A program made the position numbers and the translations under genes. This document shows, piece after piece, positions 62,332 to 64,000 of a stretch of 64,000 bases of DNA (positions within the stretch are counted from its first letter, which is position 1; every line of letters starts with the position of its first letter). The DNA lies in NCBI RefSeq assembly GCF_014645375.1, contig NZ_BMLT01000004.1:124001-188000 (forward strand), written 5' to 3'. The notes under the pieces were generated by a model that made no database searches, was not told where the DNA came from, and saw only the letters and a list, made by a program, of their open reading frames with translations. The stretch is from Marinobacterium nitratireducens (GTDB taxonomy: Bacteria > Pseudomonadota > Gammaproteobacteria > Pseudomonadales > Balneatricaceae).

Positions 62332-64000
62332 ATGACCCAGGAACACCCACACCCCATGACGCTGGACAAGACCGATCCCGTCCGCGACGCCGTGCCCCAC
62401 GACAATGTCGCCATCGACTGCGGCTGGGGGCGCCTGCTGTTCGCGCACACCTTCGAAACCGCCGATCAGCTGCTCGAGGCCATGCGCCAGGAGGCGCCGG
62501 GCAAGCGCGATATCGCCATGTACGTCACCGATCCCCATATCATGATGGCGCTGGCGCCCCAGGAGCTGTTCCTCGACCCGTCCCATGCCTTCCGCCTCGA
62601 TCTCGACCGCTACCGGCCGGCGTCATCGGCTCACCCGGGATTCGTGACCCGCAAGGTCGCCAGCGCCGAGGACGCCGAAGAGGTGCACAACCTGTACCGA
62701 CGCCGGCAGATGGTGCCGCCGTCACCGGAGTTCGTGCTGGCGAGCCTCGAGCGCGAGGATATCTGCTACTTCGTCGCCGAAGACGAGCACTCCGGTCGCA
62801 TTATCGGCGCCGTCACCGGCGTCGATCACGTACCCGCTTTCGACGACCCCGCCAGAGGTTCCAGCCTGTGGGCGCTGGCGGTCGACGCCCAGGCCGAGTA
62901 TCCCGGCGTGGGCGAGACGCTGACGCGCCAGCTGGCCGAGCACTTTCGCGCCCTGGGGCGCCACTACCTCGATCTCTCGGTGATGCACGACAACGGCAAC
63001 GCCATACGCCTTTACAAGAAACTCGGCTTTCGCCGCATCGACACCTTCGCCATCAAGTACAAGAACGCCTTCAACGAGCCGCTGTTCATCGGCGAGCCGC
63101 CGGAAGAGGCGCTCAATCCCTATGCCAAGCTGATCGTGCGCGAAGCCCAGCGGCGCGGCATCGGCGTGCGGGTGATCGATGCCGCCGAGGGCTATTTCGA
63201 ACTGCACCTGGGGGGACGCAGCCTGGTGTGCCGCGAGTCGCTGAGTCAGCTGACCCATGCGGTGGCGATGAGCCGCTGCGACAACAAGACCGTAACCCAC
63301 CGCATCCTGCGACAGGCAGGCCTCAGGGTACCGGATCAGCTGCTGCTCAAAGCCGGGGACGAGGCGCCCGCCGACGACTTTCTGACCCGCTACGGCTCGG
63401 TGGTGGTGAAGCCGGTGCGCGGTGAACAGGGCCAGGGCATCAGCGTCGATATCCGCCAGCACCAGGCGTTGCACGATGCCATCGCGGCGGCGCGCCACTA
63501 CTGCGACGATGTCATTCTGGAACAGTTCGTCGACGGCCAGGACCTGCGCATCATCGTCATCGACTTCAAGGTGGTCGCGGCGGCGGTACGCCGTCCCCCG
63601 GTGGTGACCGGCACCGGCGCCGACAGCATCCGTGCGCTGATCGACAAACAGAGTCGCCGGCGCCAGGCCGCCACCGGCGGCGAAAGCCGGATTCCGCTGG
63701 ACGGCGAAACCCTGCGCTGTATCGAGGAAGCCGGCTACGGCCTCGACGACATCCTGCCCTATGGCGAGAAACTGCAGGTTCGGCGCACCGCCAACCTGCA
63801 TACCGGCGGCACCATCCACGACGTTACCGCGAAGCTGCACCCCGAATTGCGCGAGGCCGCGGTGCGTGCCGCCGAAGCGATCGACATTCCGGTCACCGGG
63901 CTGGACTTCCTGGTACCGGACGTCACCGCGCCCGACTACGTCATCATCGAAGCCAACGAGCGGCCGGGGCTCGCCAACCACGAGCCGCAGCCCACCGCCG
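62332..64000 (+). CDS. ngg: N-acetylglutaminylglutamine synthetase, GNAT plus ATP-grasp (3' end outside window)
   Basis: The enzyme acetylates glutamine and joins a second glutamine to make N-acetylglutaminylglutamine. From the ATG at 62332 to the window end 556 codons are visible, of about 585 in Pseudomonas. A GNAT domain (about residues 100-245, with Leu-Trp-Ala-Leu-Ala-Val and Asn-Gly-Asn-Ala-Ile-Arg-Leu-Tyr-Lys-Lys-Leu-Gly-Phe) is followed by an ATP-grasp domain from about residue 300 (Val-Val-Lys-Pro-Val-Arg-Gly-Glu-Gln-Gly-Gln-Gly-Ile). The last visible codons, with Val-Ile-Ile-Glu-Ala-Asn-Glu-Arg-Pro-Gly, are its metal-binding end. Confidence 0.92.
   Translation, partial: MTQEHPHPMTLDKTDPVRDAVPHDNVAIDCGWGRLLFAHTFETADQLLEAMRQEAPGKRDIAMYVTDPHIMMALAPQELFLDPSHAFRLDLDRYRPASSAHPGFVTRKVASAEDAEEVHNLYRRRQMVPPSPEFVLASLEREDICYFVAEDEHSGRIIGAVTGVDHVPAFDDPARGSSLWALAVDAQAEYPGVGETLTRQLAEHFRALGRHYLDLSVMHDNGNAIRLYKKLGFRRIDTFAIKYKNAFNEPLFIGEPPEEALNPYAKLIVREAQRRGIGVRVIDAAEGYFELHLGGRSLVCRESLSQLTHAVAMSRCDNKTVTHRILRQAGLRVPDQLLLKAGDEAPADDFLTRYGSVVVKPVRGEQGQGISVDIRQHQALHDAIAAARHYCDDVILEQFVDGQDLRIIVIDFKVVAAAVRRPPVVTGTGADSIRALIDKQSRRRQAATGGESRIPLDGETLRCIEEAGYGLDDILPYGEKLQVRRTANLHTGGTIHDVTAKLHPELREAAVRAAEAIDIPVTGLDFLVPDVTAPDYVIIEANERPGLANHEPQPTA

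Noticed and set aside
62722-63981. 419-residue minus-strand frame opposite the osmolyte synthetase
   Set aside because: The plus-strand frame has clear GNAT and ATP-grasp motifs; the minus frame has none.

Overview
The window looks like a chromosomal segment of a GC-rich gammaproteobacterium of the Pseudomonadales/Oceanospirillales kind. This rests on the conserved gene chain aspS, yebC, ruvC, ruvA, ruvB, tolQRAB-pal-cpoB, queC, tRNA-Lys, nadA, bepA, tusA, perM, on bamC beside dapA, and on asnO plus its partner for N-acetylglutaminylglutamine amide (an osmolyte of marine and halotolerant bacteria). The genus assignment is inference. I saw no prophage, insertion sequence transposase, CRISPR array or rRNA operon. 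Almost all the DNA is housekeeping chromosome; the unusual material is in the intergenic DNA, a few regulatory regions and some gene insertions or losses.

Layout. 1-7.2 kb: end of a MATE exporter, a CPA2 antiporter, a Tat-exported MepK-like protein, a TrpD2-like protein, cobS, and the RNA-modification pair rlmD-rluA. 7.2-8.2 kb: a tandem array of ten 93-bp units, each a pair of inverted REP-like sequences. 8.2-12.4 kb (minus): hydroxyacid dehydrogenase, purC, bamC, dapA. 12.6-18.1 kb: bcp, a palindromic MITE-like element, perM, tusA, bepA, nadA, tRNA-Lys. 18.3-31.4 kb (minus): queC, cpoB, pal, tolB, tolA, tolR, tolQ, a DksA-like gene, ruvB, ruvA, a TRIC channel gene inserted into the ruv operon, ruvC, yebC, aspS and a HIT protein. 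31.4-43.5 kb: a FemAB/GNAT-like protein, small unknown genes, nhaD, a PhoD-like phosphatase, an EamA transporter, a repeat-rich kilobase, a GcvA-type regulator that seems to start at ATT, a META lipoprotein, fabV and gor.

43.6-48.4 kb holds a four-gene, fully overlapping operon for a peptide/nickel-family ABC importer. Its promoter carries two sites that match the gammaproteobacterial Zur box well, so a metal or metallophore substrate is likely (inference). 48.6-59 kb: xthA, a UspE-like protein, a diguanylate cyclase, a DUF5610 protein, an ArsR-family regulator with the SqrR/BigR cysteine pair, an alkyltransferase-like protein, elaA, a PatZ-like acetyltransferase, a lipoprotein, and two small acidic paralogues around a zinc-ribbon gene. 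59-64 kb: a YejK-like nucleoid protein, then asnO and the osmolyte synthetase, which runs off the window.

Intergenic repeats form at least four families: REP-like hairpins (single, paired, and amplified in tandem), a roughly 170-182 bp palindromic element in three places, a 169-bp palindromic element, and a heptamer (GGGTTAC-like) repeat in three places. Genes usually found in the conserved chain but absent here are ybgC (before tolQ), queE (before queC) and gcvR (between bcp and dapA).
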